Origin: Opitutaceae bacterium
GTDB taxonomy: Bacteria; Verrucomicrobiota; Verrucomicrobiia; Opitutales; Opitutaceae
Length of the DNA stretch: 64,000 nt
Reading direction: 5' to 3'
NCBI GenBank assembly: GCA_027482185.1
Contig: JAIXWF010000013.1
Location: forward strand, 1,364,001-1,428,000
Of the stretch, positions 35,103 to 44,144 are shown piece by piece. Below the pieces are notes generated by a model. That model had not been told where the DNA came from. It was given only the letters and a program-made list of their open reading frames with translations, and searched no databases. A program made the position numbers and the translations under genes. Positions within the stretch are counted from its first letter, which is position 1. Each line of letters begins with the position of its first letter.

Positions 35103-35214
35103 TCGGCGCGGCTCGGCGGGTTTTGGCCGGGCTTGCGCATGGATTGAACTCCGGCGTCGCGGCAGACTTGCCGGCGCGGAAATTTCGTGGCGCGATGGCG
35201 GCGTGACCTTGCGC

Positions 35215-36123
35215 ATGATGAATCGGTTGCTCGGCGGCGTCGTCCTCGCGTTCGGGCTGGCGGCCTGCGGGCCGACGGACCCGCTGGCCGGGACGATCGA
35301 CGCGAAATCGGACAGCAGCTGGACGCGTTGGCAGCAGCGCAACACCGGCGGCTTTTCGCCCGAGCTGGCGAAGGAGTTCGCCGCGGCGCTGCAGGACGTG
35401 CGGCTCGCGATCATGGCCGAGCGGGCGGCGTCGGGCCGCGAAGGCATCGAGGAGGAATTGCGGCGGCGGCTCGACGGCAAGACCGTGCGCGAAGTGCTGA
35501 TTCTGGGCTACACGGGCCGGCGCAAACGGCTCGCGGTGGAGGAGGCCGAGTTGCACCTGGTCCGGCAGGCCAACGGCTGGCTGGTGACCAAACCGGGCGA
35601 CGCGACCTCGGCGCGCTCGCTCGGCACCCTGCGGGAGCGGCAGGAACGCCGCGCGGAAACGCTCGCCGCGGAGATGGCGGGGGCGGCGAAGCGCTTGACG
35701 GAACTCGGGGCGACCCCCGAACCGATTCCGACCCCGGAAAAGGCGACCGGCGTGACCGCCAAGCCGCTGACGCGGACCGAAGCGCGGGCCGAACTCGCCT
35801 CCATGTTGGAGGACCTGCAGTCGGCGGCGGCCCTGAAGCACGGGTCGTGGCCGGTGAAGATCGACCGGACCGGCGCGGCGTTGCCGGCGGAGGAGCAGGC
35901 GGCCTTTCGCGAGCGCTTGCAGACGGCGACGGCCGCGGGCCGCGTGCTGCTCGCCGTGCGCATCAAGGACCAGTGGCTGCGTTACGAGGCAGCGGCCGCG
36001 GGTCCGGAGTTGCCCGCCCCGGTCACCGCGAGCCTGACCGAGGAAGACCGGAAAAATTTTCTGCTGCAGTGGCACGCGGTGCAGGCCGAAGTATGGGCGC
36101 GGCGCGAGACCGCTTCGCCCTGA
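35215..36123 (+). CDS. Lipoprotein with Glu/Ala-rich helical body, unassigned
   Basis: A 302-residue protein with a short signal and lipobox GLAAC (Cys18 if the first of two adjacent ATGs is used). The mature part is charged and probably largely helical, with an Arg/Glu-rich segment (about 130-170) followed by a Pro-rich linker. It reads EVLILGYTGRRKRLAVEEAELHL near residue 100. I do not recognise the family. It may be anchored in the inner or outer membrane facing the periplasm. It is divergent from the ompW-like gene and lies 179 bp before the chemoreceptor gene. Confidence 0.75.
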   Translation: MMNRLLGGVVLAFGLAACGPTDPLAGTIDAKSDSSWTRWQQRNTGGFSPELAKEFAAALQDVRLAIMAERAASGREGIEEELRRRLDGKTVREVLILGYTGRRKRLAVEEAELHLVRQANGWLVTKPGDATSARSLGTLRERQERRAETLAAEMAGAAKRLTELGATPEPIPTPEKATGVTAKPLTRTEARAELASMLEDLQSAAALKHGSWPVKIDRTGAALPAEEQAAFRERLQTATAAGRVLLAVRIKDQWLRYEAAAAGPELPAPVTASLTEEDRKNFLLQWHAVQAEVWARRETASP

Positions 36124-36302
36124 GGCCGGGGGCGCTTTGAGTAGAAATCGCGGAGCCTGCGACTAAGGTTTCGCCCGGGCGGGCCGATGATCGAGAGTAT
36201 CCGGCCTCATCCGAGGCGGTCTTGCCTCCTGTCTGCAAGCGGCGCCAACGAAGGCGGTTTCTCCGGCGGGAAACGAGATCGCGCGAGCAGGCCGCAGCTA
36301 TC

Positions 36303-38057
36303 ATGAATGATTCGCCTGTTCCGCAGCCACTCGCTCCCGTTGCCCGGCCCGATCCCGCCGAATTGGAATCCCGCTGGGCCGCGATCAACCGCGTGCAGGC
36401 GGTGATCGAATTCGATTTGCAGGGCCGGATCGTCGCCGCCAACGAAAACTTTCTCGGTGTGATGGGCTACTCGCTGGCCGAAATCGTCGGCCAGCACCAC
36501 CGGATGTTCTGCGATGCCGGCTATGCCCAGAGCCAGGCTTACCGCGATTTTTGGCGCGCGCTGAACGCGGGCGAATCGTGCCAGGGCGAGTTCAAGCGCT
36601 TCGGCAAGGACGGCCGCGAAGTGTGGATCCAGGCCTCGTACAACCCCATTCTCGATCGGGCCGGCAAGGTGACCAAGGTCCTCAAGTTCGCGACCGACAT
36701 CACGCAGGCCAAACAGCGCAGCGCGGAGTTTGCGGCCCAAATGGGGGCGGTCGATCGGTCCCAGGCCGTGATCGAATTCGATCTCGCGGGCAAGGTCCTG
36801 CGCGCCAACGCCAATTTCCTCGCCGTCACCGGCTACGAGGCCGCCGAGATCGTCGGCCGCCACCACCGGATTTTCTGCCTGCCGGAGCACGCGCAGTCGG
36901 AGGCGTACCGGGATTTCTGGCGCAAACTCGGCCACGGCGAATTCGATTCCGGGGTCTACAAGCGCATCGGCAAGGACGGCCGCGAATTCTGGATCCAGGC
37001 TTCCTACAACCCCGTGTTCGATGCGGACGGACGGATCCTCAAGATCGTGAAATTCGCGACCGACATCACCGCGGCGAAGCTCCGGGACGCCGAGTTCCAG
37101 GGCAAGGTCGCCGCCATGGACCGCTCGCAGGCCGTGATCGAGTTCGATCTTGAAGGCCAGGTCCTCGCCGCAAACGCGAACTTCCTCGAACTGCTCGGCT
37201 ACACGCTCCGCGAAGTGAAGGGAAAGCACCACCGGATCTTCTGCGCCGAGGACTACGTGAAGTCCCCGGAGTACTGCGAATTCTGGGGCCGGCTCGGCCG
37301 CGGCCAGTTCCACAGCGGGCGCTTCCTGCGCCTGGGCAAGTTCGGCCAACGGATCTGGATCCAGGCGACCTACAACCCGGTGTTCGACGCCGAGGGCCAA
37401 GTCCTGAAGATCGTGAAGTTCGCGAGCGACATCACCGACCAGGTCGAACGCGAGGAAAGCATCGCGAAGAAGGCCGAGGCGATGAACGCGACGGTGGACG
37501 AACTGCTCACCGCCATCGAAGCCATCGCCGAAAGCGCCAAGGCCTCGAATGCGCTCGCCAACCAGACCCAGGGCAACGCGGACCAGGGCCATGCCGCCCT
37601 CGACGAACTGATGACCTCCATGCAGGACATCCAGAAATCGTCCAACGACATCTGCGAGATCGTAAAGGTGATCGGCGACATCGCTGCCCAAACCAACCTC
37701 CTCGCTTTCAATGCCGCGATCGAGGCCGCCCGTGCCGGCGCGCAGGGCGTCGGCTTCTCGGTGGTGGCGGAGGAAGTCCGGCGCCTCGCCGAAAAATCCG
37801 CCGGCGCTACCCGCGAGATCAACCGCCTGATCACGCACTCGGTCGACCGCGTGCAGTCGGGCAACGCCGTTTCCAAACGCGCCCTCGATTCCTTCCAGGC
37901 CATCGCCTCCGGCGTGGTCGAGACGACCAAGTCCATCGCGGAAATCGACGAAGCGACCGAGGAACAGACCCGCTCCGCGCGCCGGGTCGTGGAACTCATC
38001 CGCGAACTGGCCGGCACCACGGCGGTCCGGAACGCGGAGCCGGCCGGCGCCGCCTGA
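36303..38057 (+). CDS. Soluble methyl-accepting chemotaxis protein with three PAS domains
   Basis: A 584-residue chemoreceptor without any membrane helix. Three near-repeat PAS domains occupy about residues 30-145, 150-265 and 272-390. Each starts with a [12 protein letters not shown] strand, contains a conserved HHR.FC patch and ends KFA[TS]DIT. The signalling domain (about 400-570) has the hairpin tip sequence [19 protein letters not shown] and [14 protein letters not shown]. It would sense a cytoplasmic signal and control CheA. A triple-CheW protein is encoded 85 bp downstream. The ATG at [10 protein letters not shown] is chosen because the upstream 27 codons are Arg-rich and unlike coding sequence. 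Confidence 0.93.
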   Translation: MNDSPVPQPLAPVARPDPAELESRWAAINRVQAVIEFDLQGRIVAANENFLGVMGYSLAEIVGQHHRMFCDAGYAQSQAYRDFWRALNAGESCQGEFKRFGKDGREVWIQASYNPILDRAGKVTKVLKFATDITQAKQRSAEFAAQMGAVDRSQAVIEFDLAGKVLRANANFLAVTGYEAAEIVGRHHRIFCLPEHAQSEAYRDFWRKLGHGEFDSGVYKRIGKDGREFWIQASYNPVFDADGRILKIVKFATDITAAKLRDAEFQGKVAAMDRSQAVIEFDLEGQVLAANANFLELLGYTLREVKGKHHRIFCAEDYVKSPEYCEFWGRLGRGQFHSGRFLRLGKFGQRIWIQATYNPVFDAEGQVLKIVKFASDITDQVEREESIAKKAEAMNATVDELLTAIEAIAESAKASNALANQTQGNADQGHAALDELMTSMQDIQKSSNDICEIVKVIGDIAAQTNLLAFNAAIEAARAGAQGVGFSVVAEEVRRLAEKSAGATREINRLITHSVDRVQSGNAVSKRALDSFQAIASGVVETTKSIAEIDEATEEQTRSARRVVELIRELAGTTAVRNAEPAGAA

Positions 38058-38142
38058 ACCGCCCCGTGCCGCGGCCCCACGTCACGCCGGGGACTGCCCG
38101 GAGCGCGGGCGCCGGACGCCGCAACCTCTCCCTTTCCAAAGC

Positions 38143-39618
38143 ATGATCCCGTCCGCCGAGGCTCCGCCGGCCGAAACGCTCACGTTCGGGCTGGTCCGGA
38201 TCGGCCGCACCGACCTCGCGGTGCCCGCCGAATGGATCGAACAGATCGTCCCCGGTCCCCTTGAGATCGCGCCGTTGCCGCAGGCGCCGCGCCATGTGCT
38301 CGGTGCGTTCGCGTGGCGGGGCGGAGCTCTGCCGGTGGTCGACCTCGCGGACTTGGTGCGCTGCGCCGCCGACCACGAGGCCGGTCGGCCGGTCGCCTTC
38401 GCCCTCGTGATCCGGCATCCGGCCGGCCGCGTCGCCGTGCAAGTCGACGCCGTCCTCGGCGTCGTGCGCGCCGAAGCCGGCACCGTGTCCGAGCTTTCGG
38501 CCGAACCGGGCGCGGTTCCGGCCCTGTTCGGCCGCATCTACACGCCGCCCGGCGGCGGCCGCGTCGCCGCCGTGCTCGATCTCGAAACCCTGCTCGGATT
38601 GGACGGCGTGCGTTCGGCGCGGCGCCCCGAGACGGCAGCGGCGGCCGCGACGGATTCGGTCCGCGGCGAGGCGCGGCCGCACGTGGTTTTCCGGGCCGGC
38701 GGCGTCCTGCTCGCGGTCGATGCCGGCGTGGTCAGCCATGTCGAGCGGCGGACGGCGGAACTGGACTCGCCGCTGACTCATCCCGTGGTCGCCGGCTTCC
38801 AGCGGATCCGCGGCCACTATTTCCCGGTGATCGAACTCGCCGCGTTGCTGGGCTTGCCGGAAACGGCCGAGCCGTGCCCGCACCTGCTGGTGGTCGATGC
38901 CGACGGCAAAGGCGCGGCGCTCGGCGTCGGCGCGGTGGTGTCCATCGACAGCTATTGTCCCGGCGATTTCGAACCACTGCCGCCGGAGGGTATCGCCCGT
39001 CCCGAATGTTTCGCCGGCAGCGTGGCCCGGGCTTCCGGGGAAGTTGTGCTGGTGCTCGATCGCGAGCGGATAGTCGCGTGCGCAGATCTGGTGGACCGGC
39101 AGAATCTCGCGACGGATAGCGCACGGACCGGTGTTGCAGAGGCGGCGGTCGGCGTATCCCGGCACTATCTGGTTTTCCGCGCCGGCGGCGGCGCCCTCGC
39201 GGTGCCGTTGGCGCAACTCGAGGCCGTGATGGAAGTGCCCGCGGATTTTGTGGACCTGCGGCGATCCGGGAGCGTCTGGCTCGGACTGTGCACCCGGCTG
39301 GGCACGCCCGTGAAGCTGGTCGATCTCGGCGCCCTGCTCGGCAAACCCGTCGGGCACACCGGACCCGGCGCGCCGCTGCTCGTGATCCGCAGTCCGTGGG
39401 GCCTGCAGGGCTACGTCGTCGACGCCGTCGATTTCCTGCAGGCGGCCGTGGCGCAACCGTTGCCCGGGGCGCATCGCCGCGCCGCGGGGCCGGTGCCGGC
39501 CTTCGCGGAAATGATCCGGGCCCGCAACGGTGCGTTCGACCGCGCCGCCTGCGTGCTGGAGCTCCGGCATCTCGCCGCGCAACTGCAACCGCCGGCCGCG
39601 GCGGCGCAGGCGGCCTGA
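38143..39618 (+). CDS. Protein with three tandem CheW-like domains
   Basis: A 491-residue cytoplasmic adaptor. Three CheW-type domains can be seen, at about residues 10-150, 180-320 and 340-480. Each pairs a beta-strand (FGLVRIGRTDLAVPA; VVFRAGGVLLAVDA; LVFRAGGGALAVPL) with a following LPVVDLADLV-, FPVIELAALL- or VKLVDLGALL-type strand. Ordinary CheW has a single domain of about 160 residues. It lies directly after a chemoreceptor gene, so it probably docks several CheA/receptor partners. No cheA, cheR or cheB is in the window. Confidence 0.85.
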   Translation: MIPSAEAPPAETLTFGLVRIGRTDLAVPAEWIEQIVPGPLEIAPLPQAPRHVLGAFAWRGGALPVVDLADLVRCAADHEAGRPVAFALVIRHPAGRVAVQVDAVLGVVRAEAGTVSELSAEPGAVPALFGRIYTPPGGGRVAAVLDLETLLGLDGVRSARRPETAAAAATDSVRGEARPHVVFRAGGVLLAVDAGVVSHVERRTAELDSPLTHPVVAGFQRIRGHYFPVIELAALLGLPETAEPCPHLLVVDADGKGAALGVGAVVSIDSYCPGDFEPLPPEGIARPECFAGSVARASGEVVLVLDRERIVACADLVDRQNLATDSARTGVAEAAVGVSRHYLVFRAGGGALAVPLAQLEAVMEVPADFVDLRRSGSVWLGLCTRLGTPVKLVDLGALLGKPVGHTGPGAPLLVIRSPWGLQGYVVDAVDFLQAAVAQPLPGAHRRAAGPVPAFAEMIRARNGAFDRAACVLELRHLAAQLQPPAAAAQAA

Positions 39619-39758
39619 GCCGTCGCGGCGCCGCTTCGGCCGATGCCCGGCCGGCCGGCACGATCCAGCCTCACCGCGTATCCGTCGCGGCCGGACAGAC
39701 GGTTGTGCGGCGCGCGGCGGCCGCGGGAACGGCGTGGCCCGCGGAACCGTCCGCTTCC

Positions 39759-40655
39759 TCAGCGGGCGAGGCGGCGGATTTTCAAGGCGGCGGCGACGCC
39801 GTGTTTGGCCGGATGGCGCAGCGCGTGCCGGATCAGCCAGCGGCGTTCGGGCGCAGCCCCTTCCAGCCATTGGCGGCAGATCTCGAACGCGAGGTCCGGA
39901 TGGTCTTTGGCGATGTCGCCCAGATGGTTGGCGACGCTGCGGCGCACGTAGAGCTCGGGGTCGTCGCGCAGCGCCTCGAGGAGCGGCAAAACGGGCCGCG
40001 GATCCCGCACGAAGGCCGGGATGCGCCGGGCCCAAGGCAGCCGGGGGCGCGTGCCTTCCGAGCATAAACGGCGCACGTGCGGATCCGGGTCGCGGATCCA
40101 GACTTCGAGTTGGCGAAGCGTGCGCTCGGGTTGCGCGATCAGAAACGGCCGGATGGAAAACTCGGCGGAGAACCGGCGCGTGAGTTCGTACTGCAGCCGC
40201 ATCGCCGCGGGAAACGGATCGCGTCCGCCGTTGTCCGCCGGATCGAGGCCGAACTTCGCCGCGAAACACACATGCGGCAGGTAAAAGAAAACCCCGAGGC
40301 CGAGGTCGGCGGTGGCCGTCAACGGCGGGGTGAGGGAGCGCAGCAGCACCTCCGCCGCCGCCTCGAACTCGGCCGGCAGGAACCGGCGCAGCACGGTCGC
40401 GAGATGGTCGCCCCGCTGCAGGATGCCGAGGGGCGCGAGACCGGCGCGCGCGGCCGAGCGGAAACCGTCGGCGTCGAAGACCGGGTGGGCGAGGCCGAGA
40501 TTGTGCGCGAGGCAATCCACCGCCTCGCGATCGAGCAACGCGGCCAGCGAACTGCCTTTGGCGATGGCGGACGGGGCGGCGGGCAGCCGCAGTCGCGCGG
40601 GATCGGGTCGCCGCGGCGCGGCGGGACGGGAGGATCGTTGGGGAGCGGAGGGCAT
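39759..40655 (-). CDS. DNA alkylation repair protein (AlkC-like, HEAT repeat)
   Basis: A 298-residue alpha-helical protein. The most telling part is VRRLCSEGTRPRLPWARRIPAF near residues 195-215, followed by YVRRSVANHLGDIAKDHPDL, a HEAT-repeat pattern of AlkC/AlkD DNA glycosylases that remove N-alkylated purines. The N-terminal 30 residues are Pro/Arg-rich and may be a disordered extension or indicate a later start. It is convergent with the CheW-like gene and divergent from the MFS gene. The activity is inferred from the family. Confidence 0.82.
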   Translation of the reverse strand: MPSAPQRSSRPAAPRRPDPARLRLPAAPSAIAKGSSLAALLDREAVDCLAHNLGLAHPVFDADGFRSAARAGLAPLGILQRGDHLATVLRRFLPAEFEAAAEVLLRSLTPPLTATADLGLGVFFYLPHVCFAAKFGLDPADNGGRDPFPAAMRLQYELTRRFSAEFSIRPFLIAQPERTLRQLEVWIRDPDPHVRRLCSEGTRPRLPWARRIPAFVRDPRPVLPLLEALRDDPELYVRRSVANHLGDIAKDHPDLAFEICRQWLEGAAPERRWLIRHALRHPAKHGVAAALKIRRLAR

Positions 40656-40858
40656 GTCGGAATTCGGTCCCAGTTTACCGGCGGCCGTGACACCGTGGTG
40701 TCAGGAGCCGAAACCGTGCCGCGCGCGAAAGGTAGCCGCGGCAAGCGGCGGGGAAATCGAACAGGTCTGCCTCCAACCCTCAACCCCGCTCTCCCGGCTG
40801 CCTCGGGGCTCCCGCGACGAAGCCTTGCCTCGGGCCCGGCGGCGGCGTCGGCTGGCGC

Positions 40859-42034
40859 GTGGACCCAAAGCGCGCAGGCCAGTGGCTGCTGGCGGTGATC
40901 TATCTCGCTTTCGTCAGCCTCGGGCTGCCCGACGGCACGTTCGGCGTGGCCTGGCCCGCCATGTACCCGGAGCTCGGCCTGCCGCTCGGGTTGGGCGGCA
41001 GTATCACTTCCGTGGTGACGCTGTTGTCGGGCGCCTCTGGTTTTTGCAGCGGCTGGATCTTGGCCCGGGTGAGTCCCGGTCCGGTGGTGTTTGCCAGCGG
41101 GCTCCTGACCGGCGGGGCTTTGCTGTCGTTGGTCTGGGCCCCCGGCTATGCCGCGGTGCTGGCCGCCGCCGTGCCGCTGGGTTTCGGCGCCGGGGCGGTG
41201 GACGCGGCGCTGAACGGCTACGTCGCCCGCCACTACCGCGGCCGGCACATGAACTGGCTGCATGCCTGCTGGGGCGTGGGCGCCACCTGCGGTCCGCTGC
41301 TGATGGGCCAGGCGATCGCGGGCGCGGGCGGTTGGCGCGGGGGGTATGCGTTGCTCGGGGCGCTGCAGCTCGGGCTCGCGTTGCTGATCGCGGCGACTCT
41401 CCGGCTGTGGTCCCGCGTGCCGGAGCGTCACGATCTCCAGGATACGCCGGGCGGCGGCCGCGCGCCGGCGCTGGGGGCCGATTCCGCGGCCGGCCGGCTT
41501 TCGCCGGTGCTGTTCGCGCTGTACGCCGCCCTCGAGGCCTCGGTCGGGCTGTGGACGGCCTCGCTGCTCATTTTGGGCCGGGGCTTTTCGCCCGCCGCGG
41601 CGGCGGTGGCGACCGCGGTATTCTACGGGGCGATCACGGGCGGCCGCGTGCTCGCGGGCTACGGGGTGGAACGTTGGGGCAACCGCCGCACGGTGCGTTG
41701 GGGCGCGGCGCTGGCGGTGGCGGGACTGCCGCTGCTGGCGCTACCGGCCGGACCCGCTTTGGCGATGCTGGGGCTGGCATGCGCCGGGCTGGGCTTCGCC
41801 CCGATCTACCCCGGGCTGATGCAGGAGGTGCCGCGGCGCTTTGCGGCGACGGCCGCCCAGACCGTCATCGGCCGCCAGACCGGCGCCGCGTACTTCGGGG
41901 TGGCGTTGCTGCCGGCCGCGGCGGGCGGCTTGGCGCAGAACGCGCTCGCGTTGCTGCCCTGGGCGGTTTTCGCCGGAGCGTTGCTGCTGTGGCTGGGCAT
42001 CCGGCAACTCGACCGGATGACACCGGCGGAATAG
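40859..42034 (+). CDS. MFS transporter (FucP-like group)
   Basis: A 391-residue permease with twelve helices. Early features are LAFVSLGLPDGTFGVAWPAMY and, in helix 5, MNWLHACWGVGATCGPL. These resemble the FHS/FucP group, which takes up fucose and other sugars. The start is a GTG (MDPKRAGQW), chosen because helix 1 begins about eight residues later; no upstream ATG fits. It is convergent with the methyltransferase gene, with 50 bp between. Confidence 0.85.
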   Translation: MDPKRAGQWLLAVIYLAFVSLGLPDGTFGVAWPAMYPELGLPLGLGGSITSVVTLLSGASGFCSGWILARVSPGPVVFASGLLTGGALLSLVWAPGYAAVLAAAVPLGFGAGAVDAALNGYVARHYRGRHMNWLHACWGVGATCGPLLMGQAIAGAGGWRGGYALLGALQLGLALLIAATLRLWSRVPERHDLQDTPGGGRAPALGADSAAGRLSPVLFALYAALEASVGLWTASLLILGRGFSPAAAAVATAVFYGAITGGRVLAGYGVERWGNRRTVRWGAALAVAGLPLLALPAGPALAMLGLACAGLGFAPIYPGLMQEVPRRFAATAAQTVIGRQTGAAYFGVALLPAAAGGLAQNALALLPWAVFAGALLLWLGIRQLDRMTPAE

Positions 42035-42084
42035 TGCCGCGGGCCGGATTTCCGAATCCTGGTTTTCGGTTTTCCGGTTCCGCC

Positions 42085-43167
42085 TCAGGCGCTCGCGGCC
42101 GGCCGCCGGGTGCACTCCCAGCGCCACGAGTCGGGCTCGGACCAGTCGGGAGCGCGCAGGAGCACCTCGACGGTGTCGCCGACCGCGTAGTCGGCGGCCT
42201 CGCAACGCAGAATACGGAATCCCCAGTGCGGGGCGCGGCCCGGATCGAGAGGGCTGGAGCTCAGCACGAGATCGTCGTCCACCCGCGCGCGAAAGAAGAT
42301 CGCGCAGCCGTCGAGCCGTCCCGGGTGCGTCACCGTGCGGCTGACGCGCAACTCGCGGGGCAGTTCGTCGGCTTCGAGCGTCATGAGATCGAAGGCGAGG
42401 GCCGGCTCGGCGGCGCCGAGAAAGCAATCCACCACGCCGAGGTCGCTGCTGTTGAACCGGTAGTAGTGCGGTTCCTGCGGCCGGTGGCGTTCGAGGCAGG
42501 CGTAATCGTAGCCGTGGACCTTCAATTCCCAGATGAACGGAACGCGGCGCGAGTCGCGGATGCGGACCGGCTCGCAGTAAAACTCGAACCGGCTCGGCAC
42601 GATCCGGCCATCGCGCCGCAGCAGGCGGTCGCGGAGGTCGAGGACGTTGGCCACCATGCCTTCGTCGAAGAGGAAGTCGCCCATCTGCTCGTGCAAAATG
42701 ACATCGACGCGCTCGGCGACGACGAAGTCACGGCTGTGCTGCGCGACGAATTCGACGTTCGGCAGCGCGTTGTGGCGGGCGAGGCGCCGGGCGTGCTCGA
42801 GAATGTCGGAATGGTCGATCGCGTAGACCTTGGCGGCGCCGCGGCGGGCGGCGAACGCCGCGAGGATCCCGGTGCCGGTGCCGAGGTCGACGACGCGGTC
42901 GCCTGGCCGCACGTGCCGGTCCACGGCGGCATGGTAAAAGTCCATCCGCGGGCGGTCGGCCAGCATGCGCTCCTGTTCCCCGAACTGCCCGAAGTAGCCG
43001 GCGTTGAATTCCCGGTAGGCGGCGTCGGCGCCGGCGTCCGTCGCGGCCGGATATACCCAGGCCGCGAGGCGCGGCCGCGCGCGGAGCCACGCGCCGGCGC
43101 GGGCGGCGGCGGTCCGCAGCAGGGTGCAGGCGGAGGAGGAGAGGCGCTGTAGGGAGTGGAGGAACAT
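42085..43167 (-). CDS. Protein arginine N-methyltransferase-like SAM-dependent methyltransferase
   Basis: A 360-residue class I methyltransferase. SAM motif I (VVDLGTGTG) is at residues 92-100 and the acidic end of strand 2 (YAIDHS) near 115-120. The double-glutamate loop characteristic of protein arginine methyltransferases is present, HEQMGDFLFDEGM, with Glu160 and Glu169. The C-terminal beta-barrel part contains APHWGF (His313-Trp314), matching the THW loop. It therefore keeps all the recognised PRMT residues. Such enzymes are uncommon in bacteria, so the substrate protein is unknown. It is divergent from a DUF6172-like gene. Confidence 0.88.
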   Translation of the reverse strand: MFLHSLQRLSSSACTLLRTAAARAGAWLRARPRLAAWVYPAATDAGADAAYREFNAGYFGQFGEQERMLADRPRMDFYHAAVDRHVRPGDRVVDLGTGTGILAAFAARRGAAKVYAIDHSDILEHARRLARHNALPNVEFVAQHSRDFVVAERVDVILHEQMGDFLFDEGMVANVLDLRDRLLRRDGRIVPSRFEFYCEPVRIRDSRRVPFIWELKVHGYDYACLERHRPQEPHYYRFNSSDLGVVDCFLGAAEPALAFDLMTLEADELPRELRVSRTVTHPGRLDGCAIFFRARVDDDLVLSSSPLDPGRAPHWGFRILRCEAADYAVGDTVEVLLRAPDWSEPDSWRWECTRRPAASA

Positions 43168-43295
43168 GCGGGAACGCCCGCCGGCCGGGACGAACCGGTG
43201 ACCGTGCGGCGCGCGCGGGCCGAACGCAACGACCGAGCGCCGCCGGCGGCGGATTCGCGTTGTGTCGTCGCCGGCGCCGCCAACGCTGCGCGCCC

Positions 43296-43580
43296 ATGAA
43301 GAAGAATTTCCCCCTGCACGCCGCGGGCAAGGACGACGCCCGCGTGCGCGACAAAATCCGCCACGAGGTGAACAAGTACGTGCGCCGCGAACGCGACAAA
43401 GAGCTGCCGGAAGGCTTCACGTGGTGGGATTTCGGCTGCCGCGTCGGCGCGGACGAGGCCGGCGCGGAGCCGCTCGCGCTGAAGGAAGTCGGCGCCGCGA
43501 TCGACCGCGTGGCGGCCGGCGGAGCCGCTTCGGTGTTCATCGAGATCACCGCGACGGCGGGATTGCGCTCGCGGCGCTGA
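43296..43580 (+). CDS. Small DUF6172-like protein
   Basis: A 94-residue protein beginning MKKNFPLHAAGK, with a basic helix VRDKIRHEVNKYVRRERDK, the loop LPEGFTWWDFGCRVG and a C-terminal strand SVFIEITA. This pattern recalls the DUF6172 family, whose role is unknown. The ATG at MKK is preferred over an earlier in-frame reading because it matches the compact family length. It is divergent from the methyltransferase gene (128 bp). Confidence 0.7.
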   Translation: MKKNFPLHAAGKDDARVRDKIRHEVNKYVRRERDKELPEGFTWWDFGCRVGADEAGAEPLALKEVGAAIDRVAAGGAASVFIEITATAGLRSRR

Positions 43581-43617
43581 TCGGCCGCGCCCAACCCGGG
43601 CGCGCGCCGCGCCGATC
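43579..43617. terminator. Possible bidirectional terminator hairpin
   Basis: GATCGGC at the first end and GCCGATC at the other form an outer stem, with CGCGCCC/GGGCGCG inside. It lies just after the DUF6172-like stop and before the phnA-like stop on the other strand. There is no U-tract, so the call is weak. Confidence 0.35.
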
Positions 43618-43683
43618 ACCGGTCGCCCGCGGCCGGAAACCGAAAGTCGTCTGCCGGAGGCCGGAATCCGAAACGGTCCCCGC

Positions 43684-44010
43684 TCAGGCCTTCTTCACGA
43701 AGCAGGCCTTCAGGGCCATCGGCGTGCCGTCGATCTTGCAATCGATCTCGTGGTCGCCCTCGACCAGGCGGATGTTCTTGGCCTTGGTGCCGCCCTTGAG
43801 CACGCCGGAGCCGCCGCGGAGCTTGAGATCCTTGATCAGGACGACGCTGTCGCCGTCGGCGAGCACGTTGCCGTGCGCGTCCTTCACGATGCGCGCGGCC
43901 TCGGGCGCGGCGACCTTGGGCCACTCGTGACCGCAGGTCGCGCATTCCCAATGGTCGGGATGGCTGAGGACATCTTCGAGGGTGCAGGCCGGGCAGGCGT
44001 TGGTCGTCAT
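43684..44010 (-). CDS. PhnA/YjdM-like zinc-ribbon protein
   Basis: A 108-residue protein. The N-terminus has CPACTLEDVLSHPDHWECATCGHEW, a Cys-x2-Cys ... Cys-x2-Cys zinc ribbon. The C-terminal part, DGDSVVLIKDLKLRGGSGVLKGGTK, is the SH3-like PhnA domain. The family was named from alkylphosphonate utilisation, but its function is not established and it is not a phosphonoacetate hydrolase. The ATG MTTNACPACT is chosen since it gives the usual family size. It is divergent from the Old Yellow Enzyme gene (134 bp). Confidence 0.88.
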   Translation of the reverse strand: MTTNACPACTLEDVLSHPDHWECATCGHEWPKVAAPEAARIVKDAHGNVLADGDSVVLIKDLKLRGGSGVLKGGTKAKNIRLVEGDHEIDCKIDGTPMALKACFVKKA

Positions 44011-44144
44011 GGTGCGTCGGGGCGGGGACGATGCCGCGGCGGGTTCCGGCGGCGCAAGCGGCGAATCGGAGGCCGACGGGAGAACTGCGCCGGCGGATTG
44101 CGTTTCGGCGGCCGCCGGATGAATTGCCGGCCTCCGAACCAATC

